The notes: a model not told the origin generated them from the sequence alone. DNA of 64,000 bases from Cunninghamella blakesleeana (GCA_017871115.1 JAFCIZ010000001.1:725501-789500), one strand, 5' to 3'. Counted from the stretch's first letter, positions 11,065-25,583 are shown. Numbers and translations: made by a program.

Positions 11065-11466
11065 ATGATATCCAATATGTACCTATTTAATATATTTTTT
11101 CATATAATAATATTCTATCAAAAATTTGTAAAAGGACAATCAGGAACACCATTTGTCCCAGTTGCTGCACCAACTAACTTTCAAGAACCTAATCCCCCAC
11201 CAGCAGATCAAAACGAATCTTGGTTAAAAAAAGAAAATAGATTTGTATTTGTTATTGTGTTAGGTTTATTAGTTGTTATATTGTTATTATGGTATATTGT
11301 TAAAAGTATAAAAGGAATGCGTAAACGTTTAAAAAGAGAAAATGAAGCTCAAATGAATATTATACAGCAAGTTGCTGCCCACTCTACATTACCTATATCA
11401 GCAACTACTGAAGTTAACCATCATTCCCAAAATAATATTGCTTATCCCGATAAAGCTAAACAATAA
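11065..11466 (+). CDS. Small single-pass membrane protein, unknown function
   Basis: Not recognised. Unspliced frame of 133 aa from ATG 11065 (or 129 aa from ATG 11077). The N-terminus is hydrophobic (MYLFNIFFHIIIFY) and could be a signal peptide. A Pro/Asn-rich luminal or extracellular stretch follows (about 30-60, PNPPPADQNES). A strong transmembrane helix then comes at about 66-84 (FVFVIVLGLLVVILLLWYIV), followed by a basic stop-transfer (KSIKGMRKRLKRENE) and a polar cytosolic tail ending PDKAKQ. The topology suggests a type I or type III membrane protein. The true first exon may lie further upstream, because the coding-like part only becomes convincing from about residue 22. Confidence 0.55.
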   Translation: MISNMYLFNIFFHIIIFYQKFVKGQSGTPFVPVAAPTNFQEPNPPPADQNESWLKKENRFVFVIVLGLLVVILLLWYIVKSIKGMRKRLKRENEAQMNIIQQVAAHSTLPISATTEVNHHSQNNIAYPDKAKQ

Positions 11467-12050
11467 TCTATTCACACATATACACTCTATAAATATATCA
11501 TCACTAGAAATCATATCATCATCATCAACATCATCATCACTCAACTCTACTCTACTCTGCTCTACTCTATTTATATATATATATATATCTATCTTATCAA
11601 TATTTCAAGTAAATCCTCTTACTTATAATAAATAATTTATTTAATCCTCCATTGTGACATATATATATATATATATGTATATAAACTGATTAGAGAGAAA
11701 AAAATGGGTTACTGGTAGTACATTTATAAATAGCATGACGATTTGATGATATTTTATTTTATTGAATTATGATTGGATGAAAAAGATCAATACCTTTTGG
11801 CAAAAAAAGTTATACATAACACATATTTTTGTTCAACATAAAAAAAACATGATCAATGGTTTCTTTATTACCAATGGTGGATGATTTTTCTCACGCGTTC
11901 CAAAGCTTTTTTTATTTCTCACGAATTTTTTTTTTTTTTACATCTCTTTTACTTTTAATATTTTTATTTTATTATCTCTATACTCTTCTTCTTCCTCTCT
12001 CTCTCTCTCTTTTTTATCATTATTATTACTACTAAAAAAATTTCATCAAG
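11467..12050. other. Intergenic, upstream of E1 alpha gene
   Basis: Untranslated DNA with tandem CTCTACT-type pyrimidine repeats (about 11540-11570), two (TA)n tracts and a CT-rich run (about 11986-12012) just before the next start. No gene is seen. Confidence 0.5.
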
Positions 12051-13538
12051 ATGATTCGATTCACTCATGCTTTAAAAAAGATTCATCATCAACAGCAGCC
12101 TATGAAAATGATGTTAATCATGCAACAACAAAGAAAAATTCATCAGACTACTAAAAAAAAAGAAGCTGCTACTGTTACCAATGTATCATCAACACCTCCC
12201 ACTTTTTCATCTACCACCCCCACACCTGAATTTACAAGTAAAATGAAATTTATCGATAGTATGAGTAATTTGAAAGCTTATCGAGTTTTAACCAAAGAAG
12301 GTGATTTAATTGATCCACAACATGAACCTCAAGATTTAACCAAAGAAAAATTAATCCACATTTACACCACCATGATACAATTACATCGAATGGATCATGT
12401 TATGTATGAAGCACAACGTCAAGGCCGATTTAGTTTTTATATGACTACCTTTGGTGAAGAAGCTTTAATCGGTGTCCCGGCAGCTTTAGACTTCAAGGAC
12501 ATGATTCATGGGCAATACCGTGAAGCTTATGCTTTATTATACCGTGGGTTTTCTTTATTAGATTGTATGAACCAATGCTTTTCCAATGCCGATGATAAAG
12601 GGAAAGGAAAGCAAATGATGGTTCATTATGCTTCAGAAGAATGTAATTTCCAGGCCATTTCTTCTCCTTTGGGTACTCAAATTCCTCAAGCTGCTGGCGT
12701 GGGTTATGCCTTTAAATTAAATCCTAACAATGATCGTTGTAGTGTTTGTTTCTTTGGGGAAGGTGCTGCTTCAGAAGGTGATTTCCATGCTGGGATGAAT
12801 ATGGCCGCTACTTTAAAGGCTCCAGTAATCTTTATTTGGTAAGTAAAAAAATAAAATAAAATAGGGTAGTACATTTATGAAAATATAAAAAGAGATGTGA
12901 TGTTAATAAAGATTAAATAGGGTTAAATAATATATAAAAAAAAAGTAAGCATTTTTTTTCTAACTTGGATGTATTTATTTTAATATTATAGTCGTAATAA
13001 TGGATATGCCATCTCAACACCAACCAGCGAACAATATAAAGGAGACGGTATAGCTAGTCGAGGTGTAGGTTATGGTATGGATACTATTCGAGTGGATGGC
13101 AATGACTTTTTAGCCGTTTATAATGCAACTAAAGCCGCCAGACAAATTGCTTTAACTGAAAACAAACCTGTCTTGATAGAAGCTATGACATATCGTGTAG
13201 GTCATCATAGTACCTCTGATGATTCTACCAAATATCGTGATCGAAAAGAAGTAGAACATTACAAAGTATCAGATAATCCTATTCATCGATTCAGAAGATA
13301 TCTAGAAAAGAAAAATTATTGGTCACAACAACAAGAAGATGATTTACAAGCTAAGGTTAAACAACAAGTCATGGATGCCTTTAAAAAAGCAGAATTTCGT
13401 AAAAAACCTAAAGTAGAAGAATTATTTAATGATGTCTATGATGAACTTCCTCCCCACCTTATTCAACAAAAAAATGAATTATTCCAACTTATGAAAAAAT
13501 ACCCTGAATATTATAATACGGATGATTATGAAAAATAA
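12051..13538 (+). CDS. 2-oxoisovalerate (branched-chain) dehydrogenase E1 alpha, mitochondrial
   Basis: Thiamine-diphosphate-dependent decarboxylase subunit of the branched-chain 2-oxoacid dehydrogenase complex; it oxidises the keto acids of Leu, Ile and Val in the mitochondrial matrix together with E1 beta, E2 and E3. Two exons, 12051-12838 and 12992-13538, give 444 aa. The first 45 or so residues are basic and hydroxylated with few acids, fitting a presequence. The ThDP motif begins GEGAASEGDFHAGMN (about residue 238) and ends ICRNNGYAIST across the splice. YRVGHHSTSDDSTKYRD is the conserved phosphorylation-loop region that distinguishes BCKDHA from pyruvate dehydrogenase. The intron splits the Cys codon of ICRNNG. 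Its 3' end converges with the aldo/keto reductase gene. Confidence 0.95.
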
Positions 13539-13726
13539 ATATAAATATAAATATAAATAAAAAATAAAATAAGCTAATTTAAGAAAAAAAATATATTTAT
13601 TTAAAACAAGTTATTATATATATATAAATAAAATAGTAAAATGATCAATTGTTATACACTTTAATGATAATAAAGTACATATATAATTAAATCAATATCA
13701 AATGGAGAGAAGGAGTTCTTTTTTAT

Positions 13727-14616
13727 CTAAATATGACTGGGTCGTGGAACATAAACTGCTTCTAACGATTGAATTTCTTCGTCATTTAATTCAATATACA
13801 TTGCTTGGATAGCTTCACAAATATGCTCTTTTTTACTAATACCAAGAATGGGTGAAGTAACAAATGGTTTAGAATACATCCAAGCCAAGGCAACCTAAGA
13901 TATGTAATAAAAGTAAAATAATAATAAAAAAAAGGTGAATGAAGTAAAATAAAATAAAATAAGAGCAGTAATAATAATAAAATGAATGTAATTAAATAAA
14001 TATAAACCGTCATTTAGTTTATCATAATCTTTATTTACTTGAGCGGGTGATATTCCTCTCTTTTCAGCGATGGCAATGACTTTATCAACAACTACATCAT
14101 GTTCCTCTCGTGTCCCGCTACAAGTACGGATCACATTTAGGATGTTTTCTTTATTTTTTTTACTTCTTGGTGTATCACTACGGTCCTTCCCAGTCAAATA
14201 CCCACCACACAATCCCATGTATGGAATGCCGGCTACTTTTTGATCTAAACAATAAGGGATCATCTCTCGTTCTTCTTCTCGATACAATAAATTATATAAA
14301 TTTTGCATGGATATAAATTGGGTCCAACCATTTTTTTCGGCAATATAGTTAGCTTTTTGAAATTCCCAAGTTGGCATGGATGAAGCTCCAATGTATCGGA
14401 TTTTACCCATTTTAATTAAATCATGTAAAGCACACATTGTTTCTTCCCAAGGTGTATGTGGATCCATTCTATGAATTTGATACTATTTTTTTTTTTCAAA
14501 AAAAAAAAAAAAAAAAAAAAAGAAATATGAATAATAGTAATAAATTGGGATAAACTAAAAAAAATGGATGATGTATATATATATATTAATTCTTTTATAT
14601 GGTTTATTTTTCTTTC

Positions 14617-14654
<38 letters not shown>

Positions 14655-15362
14655 TTACTAAGTCAATATAATCCAACCCTAATCTTTTTAAAGAAGCATC
14701 AACTGCATCAAATATATGTTTACGTGATAAACCATGTTCATTAATAAATTCAGGATCAAATGGAGGAGGAACACCAATAAAACGATGGCTTTCATTTGGT
14801 GTATAAGCACAGAATACTTTGGTGGCAACAACAATTCGATTTCGGTTCATATTCAATTCTCGTATAGCTTTTCCTAATATTTTTTCACTTTCGCCATTAG
14901 AATACCTTTATTATGATTATCACCATCACCATATTAAAATGAATAGTAAATATAAATAAATTAATAAAAAAGTTTAATGACCTATCAATCAATCCATTTT
15001 TTTTTAAAATAATAAAAAATATTGGTTTATATATTTAATAAAAATATTAAAAAAAGGAATTACATATTGGCAGTATCAAAGAAATTAACACCAGCTTCAT
15101 AAGCATTTTTGATCAACGCTAAGGCTTCATCATATTCAAATATCCAATCAAACCATTTCGAAGACCCAAAACTCATCATACCAAGACAGAATTTGGATAC
15201 CTTTTTAATAAATTATAGTTTAAGTATTTAAATGATCGATTTATGCATAAAAAACAACTGGAGTAATTAAAATACTCTGTATTTTCATACCTTAAGTCCA
15301 GTATTTCCAAGACGAACATATTTCATAGGGGGTGTATTATCAGATAAATTGTTTTCTGACAT
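13727..15362 (-). CDS. Aldo/keto reductase (AKR13/yeast-type aryl-alcohol reductase-like)
   Basis: NAD(P)H-dependent carbonyl reductase with a TIM barrel. Exons (minus): 15362-15291, 15200-15064, 14905-14659, 14482-14039 and 13894-13727, all GT-AG and in frame, 355 aa. The catalytic tetrad is visible: Asp66 in FFDTANMYS, Tyr71, Lys99 in VATKVF and His156 in YQIHRMD. The substrate-side SPILGISKKEH segment and the final C-terminal helix are encoded by the last exon. Intron phases are 0, 2, 0 and 0. The third intron contains a 17-unit (TA)n tract and a 20-nt A run. Exact substrate cannot be predicted; aldehydes or quinones are usual. Two copies of a TACGTA-containing element sit about 100-160 bp upstream of the start. 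Confidence 0.92.
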
Positions 15363-16780
15363 TTTTTTTGTTATTGATATTGTATGTTGTAATAATAATA
15401 ATAAAAAAAATAAAAAAAATAAAAAAAATAAAAAAATAACGAGAGCTTTTTATATTTTTTTTTTTTAGCTTACGTATGTCTATAAATTTATAATATTTTT
15501 TTAGCTTACGTATGTTTATAATTTACTAATTTTTTTTTTAAAAAAGAAAGGTTTAATTTGTCAAACTTTGCCTTTTATAGAGTTGTTTGAATATCTATTG
15601 TATAACTGCAGATGATATGTTTAAGCATTCGAGGATTACGCAATACACAAACTAGTTATTACGTACACCTTTTTTTTAAGCAGAAAATGTAATTAATATT
15701 TTTCTTCTTCATATCATCTTCAGTCGAGAAAATAAAGAAATCTTTGGGAAAACTTCATATATACATATACATATGTGTATGATAAAATAAACTAATAAAC
15801 TAATAAAATAAAAGACTGAATCATTTACAAATGAAATCGTAGTAAAAGTTTAAAAGAGCATTTTTTATGCAAAAATTTGAGCTAGCGCGAAATCGAAGGC
15901 AAATTTTTTTTTGTGTCTCTTTTTAGCCCTTTTTTTTTTAAAGAAAATAATATGTAAATAGAGCCGGTATTTAAAATAATAGATCGTATTATCTCTATGT
16001 ATTAAATATAAATTATTCATTTATTTTAAAAATAAAGGTATTATATAATATTGATCTTTTCGAAGTAGAAAGTTATTTTTTTAATTTTTTTGTTTTTAAA
16101 ACACTAGAACTAAAATATAAACCACATAATGCAACAAACAAACAAATAAAAAAAAGCTCTTCCCCTCCTCTTTTTTTTATCTTTTTACTTTGCTCTATAT
16201 TATACTTTGCCTTATAATAATTTGATTTTTATTTAAAGAATTGAGGTGATGATAATTTTATAAAAAAAAAAATACAATACGCAAGGTTTTTCACAAACAG
16301 TTCCCAAAATTTCCATAATATGTAGTAAATATCCTTTAAAAAGTCTACACTTTTAAAAAGTATTTTATGATGATTTAATATAATTATTTATTAAGATAAT
16401 GGTTAATTATCATATATAGATTGAAGATAATAATAAAAAACAGATTAAATATTGCTACACTTCTTTAAATCTGCAAATTAATATACACAGGTTATTGTAA
16501 AGACATGCTATTCATCCTCTTTATTTTTTCTATTGACACTAACATTTTAAATTAAATAAATTCTCTTTTTATTCCAGATTTACACGGCTGATTCGCTTTA
16601 ATAGGTATTCATTCACTAGTTTTTTTAATTGGGTATTTTTTATTCAATATATTATTTTATCACATTTTTTTAAAAATATTATTACATTGTGTTTATTTTT
16701 TCTTAGAAATACAAAAACTATATAATATATATATTGAAAAAAGTTAGTATACAACTTGTAATATTAAATAAATTTAATCC
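15363..16780. other. Intergenic: aldo/keto reductase promoter, FAB1 3' side
   Basis: Two 25-bp direct repeats at 15461-15485 and 15496-15521 lie just upstream of the reductase gene. The rest is AT-rich DNA without a recognisable gene. Confidence 0.5.
15461..15521 (-). promoter_or_regulatory. Direct repeat with palindromic TACGTA core upstream of aldo/keto reductase
   Basis: TTTTTTAGCTTACGTATGT followed by C or T and TATAA occurs twice with 36-bp spacing. The only mismatch is the C/T. Position, spacing and palindromic core suggest paired transcription-factor sites; function is inference. Confidence 0.4.
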
Positions 16781-17674
16781 CTAATCAGAATCTATTTGTT
16801 CAGGGTGATGATGGTAGTTTGAATTTGGGTATGTTAAGATATTTTGCCTAGCCATTGCCCAAATATTAGGAACCTAAAATGGTTTTTAAAAAAAAAGAAA
16901 TAGGCATAAAAAAATACGTTTGTTATTAGTGAACTTTTTTTTTAAAGTTATATACAATCAACTTTCTTACCATTAAAAAGTATCTTTCCATAGCTGCTCT
17001 AAATCGTAACCTATATTGTTTTGGTGTTACAATTGTTGGTTCCTTTCCACCACCGCCTAAAAACACTGATTCTTTCACCCAGCTCTCTAATTTCTTATCC
17101 CAAGTAAACGTTCTAATAAAATCTATTTAAAGTTAAAATTATTATGAATAAAAAAATTGTTAATTTTATATTAAATTACATTATCACTTATTATTTCAAC
17201 TTCATTGTATAAAGTAGCTTACCAACAATACCAACGATTAACTCATTACGTTCTTCATCGATACCAACCAAAAGTGAATAGTCCATTACATTTCTGCTAG
17301 ATAAAAACAACGTATCGTTATAAATTGAACTTCGTAATAGCTCTTTAGAGTGTGCTCTTATAAATAGAGGTTTTTGAAAAATAACTGTAAATAAACAAAT
17401 TTAATCATGGTCATAATCATAATAAAAAATAACAATAGTCAAATTAAAATTAGTCTATTATTTATAACTATAAATGCAAATATTACTAGTATTATTATTA
17501 TTATTATTATTATTCTCTATTACGTTCAACTAAATTTTCATCAAGTAGCACTTCGTCCTTCTTGCCGGTAGATTCAACATGTCTGTTTCTCATGGAACCT
17601 TTTAAATCAAAGATCTGGAATATAATTAAAAATAATTTAATAGTTAAATTTTGTTTTTGTTATTAATATATTTG

Positions 17675-17710
<36 letters not shown>

Positions 17711-18887
17711 GTTATTTTTATATATCTATACTTTTTTAACTTTTCTTTGATAAAATAAATTTTCCATGACCAAAACGTCCATTCTCATTGAGTTTCCAGT
17801 ACTTGAGTTTTTGTAACCAATGCTATAAAACCCAAATATTTTGGCTAGAACAGTTGGAAGCTATATATTTATCAAAAGAAATCATCAAAAAGTATATATT
17901 ATTAATTAATTTCTCTTTTTTTTCTTTTACGAATAATATATATATTGATTTATTTTTTACCTCTGTAAAGAATGATTTTGATAAATATTGGAAATAGGCC
18001 GGTGCAAACCCTAAGAAGGCATCCAATTCAAATTTTGACATTTGTTTCATCAAAAACCGATCATCTATTTATTTAAAAATAAGAATAAAAATGATATTAA
18101 TTAAATTAACTTTATACCTAATATAACAAATTTTATAGCCATATAATTGGTTGCCATTGATATTACTACCATTGTTATTTTACCTTTTGTTTTCAAAAAT
18201 GCAGAGCCTGACTTTCCACCTGTACAATCCCATTTAATACAACTTGCAAGTGATAATATGTAAGTTTCATCGCATCCACAGTGGCGTCTTAAAGCATCAA
18301 ATTGTTCTGTATGGAAGACTTTGCAAAAGAATTTGGTTGTGCCGTCTGAAAAATCTGATATTGCAATATATTTATATACATTTATAATTTATCAATATTA
18401 AGTTATTTGCTATTCTTTTTTTACTTTGAATGCGTATTTCTATTGTTATTGTTATTATTGTTGTTATGCACTTACTATATCTCATATGATTTCCAGATCC
18501 CTTTAATAAAGTCTCTTGAATTTCCGCTTGATTCATTTCTGATTCTTTGTTCATTAATAAACTAATTGCTGATACACTTGGTACTTGATCTAAAGTGCTT
18601 TCATCCACTGATTCTGATATTGTAATGGCATCATCAGATAATGAATTAGTATCACCGTAGCTAGACCCACGCATTTCCTTCATCTTTTTAATATAATCAT
18701 CACAACTTAGGGTATATGCAATAATACTACTTGGTTCATCTTCTTTTACAATTACAAATGAATCTGGTAATACATGCTCCATTGGATTTCTATTTATATA
18801 TTTAAATAAATAAATATATACATAAGTTAGCAATAGAACGACAACAATAATAGTAATAATAATAAAATAATAATAAAATAATAATAA

Positions 18888-18969
<82 letters not shown>

Positions 18970-21900
18970 TATATATATATACACTAAAAAATTAAAAACT
19001 TACAAAGGATGTTCTAAAGGTAAAAGGTTAGCTGACCCGTTATCAGTTAAAAAGCTTGTTATCGTTTTCATAAATGAATTTTTTTCTACCGTTTGTTTAT
19101 TTTCTTCGAAATCAAGTGCTCTCCTAGATTGCCTTTCATGAAGTGCATTACGAGGAAGTCTTAAACTTGATTCACGCGATGATGTTAACTTTTCATCTGA
19201 CTTACTACCTTGTTTCTGTTGTAATTGTTGTTGCTCTTGTTGTTTTTGAAGTAGTTGTTGTTGCTGTTGCTGTATATTAGCTTTCATAACCTCTTTCATT
19301 TCAGAAACAATAGCTGCTGGTGATGATAATAATTCAGATGCTGAAGGAATTTGATTGTCCCTTTCTGTTGATTCATTATTATTTTCCATGCTTTGTTCTG
19401 TATCTAAGCGTTCCAACATAGAAGGTCGTCCAATAGTTTTTGTAGTGGCAGGTGAGTTCATAACTGATAAAGTATTAATTTCAGTTTTTTGTTTTTGAGG
19501 AATAATGGATGCACCAGAATAAGGGGCTTGAGGTGAGAAATAATCAATTGATTCACTATCATTATCTTTATTACTGTTATTGTTTTGTCCTGTTAGGTTG
19601 TCAGTATAAATACTTAGATGATCTCTTATAGAATTACTGATTTTTAGTGGTTGTTGAATGTGTTGAGGTTGTGGTGTTTGGATTGAGCCAGGTGCAAGGC
19701 GTTTGATACCATCACTAGTATTACGATAATTATAATTGTGGTTATAATTATTATTGTTATTGTTAGTTTCAATATCACCAAAGTCATCAATGTCGCTAAT
19801 TAAAAATTCATCATCCATATCTTCCTTCACCAATTCATTTGCATGAGTATAAACTTGAATATACGTCTTTTTTCTTGGCAATTTGGAGCGAAAATGTGCA
19901 CTGTTGTGTGATTGTCGTCGTGATCCATGTTTAAGATTACTTCCGCTACCATTAGTATTTGAATTAAATGAAGCTGATTTTTGTTTTATACTACTAAGTG
20001 CACGTCTTCCATGGTCATCATTGGCATATTTACTTTTAAACATAGATGGAATATGCTGTAAGCTTTGAGATTGTAACCCATTATTGAAACGATCATTTTG
20101 TTTGTTAAACACTTGATTTTCTCTGGGTGAAGGAAGTCGTAAATTTTGATAGATTGGTTCTTTAATAGTAGGTATTCTAGGTCGTGGCGTTGCTACATTG
20201 AGTTCAGATGCTAATGGTACCTTCATAGGAGGAATTGATAATGTATGGTTCATATTTGCCATAGCTAGTCGTGGAAGTAAATTATTATTGATGGCTTCAT
20301 ACAAAGGTGGTGATAACTGTGGGCGACCAGTATTATTGATATTTATATTTGGAATTGGAATTCTTGACGGTGCCATGGCTGCAGATATATTGCTTGGACT
20401 TTTATTATTAGGTTGATTAGAAGGTGACATCCTTCCATCTTTGTCCTCTGGTACACGGAAACGAATCTGAAGTTCACGGTTGAGTTCCCTAGATAATCGT
20501 CGTCTTATTGAAGGTCGTAGCAATGAAGATCTATATGACAATTCAGTGCTATCTATTCCATTATTCAGAGCAGAAGTATTTTTCATTTCATCATCAGTGT
20601 CACTATCCTCTTCTTCAGTAATATCATCGTCATATACATTATTAGACTCTAAACAATTAATATTTGTAATTTTATTATTATTATTGTTGTTTTTGTCACT
20701 TGGTGAAGTTGAGAGAGAAGGTAAAAATTGAGGTGATGTATGAATATTCCTTTTTTTAGAATGACCATCCATTTTATATCCAATTGTATATTTTTCTTCA
20801 TCACTATTATTAAAGCCATAATCATCATCACTTTCCAATTCAATTCCAAGTAGAGGTAAATCTGTTGTAATAGATGATCTTTTTATTCTTTCATTCCCAA
20901 TTTCACCACTTGACAATCCCTCTGGAGCTGATTCTGAAGGAAACATTTTTCGTAGTTGACTTGCTGTTATTTTTTTTAATTCACGTTCTGGTAATAAATA
21001 ATGACGTACAATATCTGTATATTCCAATTCCCATTCAGTGACTTCTTGATATAATATTCTTCGTACCCAATTAATAGTTAATGTATCATTCTTAGCTGTC
21101 GTTGCATATATATTTTGAAGTATTTGAAGCACTTTTTTTTTAGTTCCAACACTACGATCAGATAATTCTTCTAACTCTGCCTTACAAGCGTCAAGTTGAA
21201 GAGGGTCTACTAAATCAAAAGGAAACGCCTTATTTCTTTCAATGATAGATTGGTAAAATTTATTGATTTTGGTACGTAATGATTTGAGCTCATTTTCTTT
21301 TAAATCTATTTGGACTTGACTTAGCATGAATAATTTAGTAGGTGGAGTTTCAACTTCTAATAAATCAATGGTTTCATATTGGAATCGAACCGACATATTC
21401 ATATATCCAAAATAACGTACATGGTAACGACCAATTTCATGAGGACAAATATCAGCACGACAATAGACACCTTGCTGATATAAAAATATTTCCAAAAATT
21501 TTCCAAATGAATAATTCCAAGTATTTTCAGAGACCCTAGCTACTTGTGTTGCCTTTTTACATTCTTTACAATAACTCCACATTAATAATTTATCGCTCAT
21601 TCCTTTAATAGGGCATTCAAAATGTTGAGTAATAACATTCACTCTTGCTTCACCATGAGCGTACGACAAGTAATGATTCATTGTTGGATATTCACACATA
21701 GGAGATGGACAAGGTTCCATAGCATCATCGAATAAATCCATTAGATATTCACCAAGTGTCATATCAGAAGGATAGCGATAATATTCAAAAACACGGATTT
21801 CAGGCCCTTGACATGGCATTGTTGTTGGTGTACACACATTTGAATAAAGGACCACAATATTTTGATGATAATAAGGATTTATATAATCAGGACTTTCACG

Positions 21901-24900
21901 GACATAAGCACCCCAAGCAAGAGAAAGTTGATGATGTTTAGCTTCTAAAAGTTCAAATTTAGTACCATAAATCAAAAAGTTTTGTCCACGTGAGCTTGAA
22001 TCTAATGTATGTTTATCAAATCCAGTTCTAGTAGGTGATAATAAAGTTGATGAAGGTGTTGTAACTGGTTCAGAATCCATTTCTTTCTGTAACTCTATCA
22101 ATTTATCTTTTGTTTCTTTAAGTCTTGTTAGTAAATAAGGTGGTGGAAATACAACATATTGTGAAGCTGAGAGTATTGCATCATGATAAATTTTTAAAAA
22201 GGCATCTAGATCATCTATATTATGATTTTCTGCAATTAAATTAAAATGATCATCATCATCGTCATCACTATGATTATTACTATATATTGTTGTATTATCA
22301 TTGTTACTATTGTTATTTAAAATAGAATGATGCGTTGTAGTAATATCATTTTCTTTGCTAAGATCAGTCGTGTTGCTTTGATTATTATTTTCTTCTTTAT
22401 CTTTGTCATTTTTTGTTGTTGCAACGATTTGAGCTTGTTCAAGACCACGGTTTTTCGCAAATGAATCTCTTAATAAAGCAGTTTCTAATTTTAGATTGTT
22501 GACTACAAAAACCATAAAATCCATAATTCTTTTCATAATATGTAAGGTTTCCATCGTACCACCACGTAAAACAAGTGTACCACCAAGTTCAGGAGGGCAA
22601 TCATCAAATAATAAAAATGTCTTTCTTCTGTTTGGAATCCATTCATGAAGAAAAGTTCTAATTTCAAAAGATTTGCATACACCAAAGGATATATCACCAT
22701 GTAATTTATCTACAGATGGAATTACAGCTGCTTGTGTACTTCTTGCAATGGCTTCAATCACACTATCTTTTAAATTGTGTACTACAGGTATATTTGCTTC
22801 CAATAATATTTCAAGTGCTAATCTAGATACAGTCGATTTCACAAGTAATAATGAAGGACGTAAAGCAATAATTCTACCAACTAATTTACTAATATGCTGT
22901 CGTTCTTGTGATATAACAGGGCTAATAGATAAAAGTTGATTTTCCATTTCTACACGTGAGTAATCCAATGAAAATAAAAGAATAAGAATTTTTGGTTCAG
23001 ATATATTTCTTGCCATCCGTTTATGAGCTACATTTTTTGAACACATGACACCTTTTACATAAAAACTATCAGATGGCCGTCCGCCAGGTATTTTTTTGAT
23101 TTTTACATAATGCCGTACATCCATATCATCTCCAGCGCGAACGTCGGGTTGTATATGATCTGCCAATTTGAGTAATAAATTCATCATTGCATTTTCCCAG
23201 TCCATTTTTTGATCTTCTGCTAATTTATAAAGATGAGTTTCATTTATCAATTGTCTAAATAGTTTTCTTGCATGGCCCAGAGCGCTATTGCTTAATTCTA
23301 CATTTACACTTGGAGCCGATATTCTTCTATGTCTTTTGTATTTGTATTTCGACTTGATATTTGGTATCAGTAACAAATCATCTTTGTTGATATTATTACT
23401 GTGACTACTATTATTGATGTCTAACATGTTGTTATTGGAACTGTTGGTATTGTTTTCGATGCTGTTACTGCTGTCAATTAGGGTGGCACCTTTATTACCT
23501 CGTTTCAAGTCATCATTGTAATTCAAAAAATCTCCTGATAAATTATGTATCCCATCCATACCATAGTTAGCGTTGTTATTGTTATTATTAATTCCAACAT
23601 AAGCTGAAAAAGGACTTGGAGACCAATTTTCAAAAGTATTCACACCTTCAAACCTTGGTAAATTAGACGTATTAATTTTAATAGATCTAAATCGGTCCCT
23701 TTTTCCACGTGATCCGCTACTACTACTTGTACTATGCCTTCTTAATGTTGTAAAAGACCGTTTCCTTAAAGGACTACCCCGTAATTCTGATGCTCTTTTG
23801 GAACGCAACTGTACGTCGTAGGATTCATTATCACTACCAGTAGCTGAGTTTGAAGATTCCATAGATACTTTACTTTGGGATGTTGTTGCAAAGGACTGCC
23901 CACGTCTAAAAGGACTAGGGTGAAAATTGTATGAGCTACCAGAATGATTTCTTGACACTGATCCACCATTAGGGCGATTATTTCCATCATTATTCATATT
24001 CAAACCATATAAAGCACCATCAGAGTTATTCCTACTTAGAGTCTCTTCATCTTCTTCAATATCCAAATAAGATGATAAGGCACCTTCCTTAACTACTGTT
24101 CCACCACCATGATCTATATATCTTATTTGTTGTTGTTGGCCATTTATGTTTGAGGTATTTCCACGTGAAATAGGATTAGGTGATAAACCACTACTACCAC
24201 CGCCACTACCAGTACGAAGTGATGGAGAGAGTTGCTGTCTTGAGTCATCAGTATAACATGAGTGCGTAGTATTTGAACGTGATCGTTGTTTAAGTAATGA
24301 AGTTCCTGCATCCAAAAATCGTTTAATACCACCACTAGCATCTAAATCATTAGCTGTTAATTCATAATTAGGTGTTGCATTAATAGGTAATCTCATACCA
24401 GGAGTACCACTATAATTTAAAGGTGTCTTGGGTGCATTATAAGATCCATATTGATAAGTAGGATGATGATTTTTATTATCGTTGTAAAAAGTAGTTGGTT
24501 CATGTGTAGGTATTTCTAAAGCCACAGTAGTTGTGTTTTCATCACCGTATTTTGAATGTGATCTTTTCACGGCAGTTGTTGGAATCTGCATCATGGGCGG
24601 TGCTAATGGAGGATTTTGAGAAGGAATAACTGGTTCATATTGTTCATTACTAGTACTTTTTTCTATTGTTTCATATTTGGAAGGTGTCCTAGATCCTGCA
24701 GTGACGAATGATGTGTCGCTATTGTTTTCGATATGCTGTTCCGTGTAACAAAAATTGCATACCCGAATTTGACCTTTTTGATTATAAAGTTTGCCAGGTA
24801 TAATATGAGAAGCACATTTTCCGCAAAATATTTGACCTAAAAAAATAAAATTAAATAGTAACAAATAATTAAATATGTATTTAAATAAGTTTATTAAAAA

Positions 24901-25545
24901 TCACATAAAAATAAATAATCCGTCTTAATATATGCTATTTTCTTTTAAAATAAAATAACAGTAAACTTACCACAAAACCGACAATGGTGTTTCCTTCTAA
25001 ACATAGTAAACTGTTTTCTACATTTGTAACACTCTTTGCATTGTTCATCCGGCATCCAAAATTCTTTATCATTTTTTTGTCCCCTTAATCGTGCCATAAT
25101 TTTACCCAGTGAGTTTGTATTAGAGATGGAAAAATTAGTTGCAACTGATTGAGCATCACTATCCACAGATTTTGATTTCGCCATAGGTATAAAAAGATCA
25201 GAGCCAGTATATCGATGCAAACCAGCTGGTTTATTAGAGTCGTTTAATAATTGGTCAGTAGAGTTAGAAAAATGAACATGATCCGTATTACTAGTTGTAA
25301 TTGTAGTAGCTGCTGTTGCGTTATTATTACTATTATTATTATTAAGTTTTTCTAGAGAAGAGATAGACGTTCTCCTCGAGTTTGTAGCTGTAGCAGTTGT
25401 TATCACTACGCTAGTAATAGCCGAAGCTTTAGGTGTTGCTGAAACTGAAGGAATAAGTGTTGAATCTCCGTTGGTAAATGAATTTGTTCTTGAGTGGGAG
25501 GTATATGGTGCTAGATCAGTTACAGAATGAGATAGGCTGATTGGG

Positions 25546-25583
<38 letters not shown>

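Noticed and set aside
18802..18984. Poly-tyrosine frame
   Set aside because: Translation of the (TAA)n microsatellite inside a FAB1 intron.
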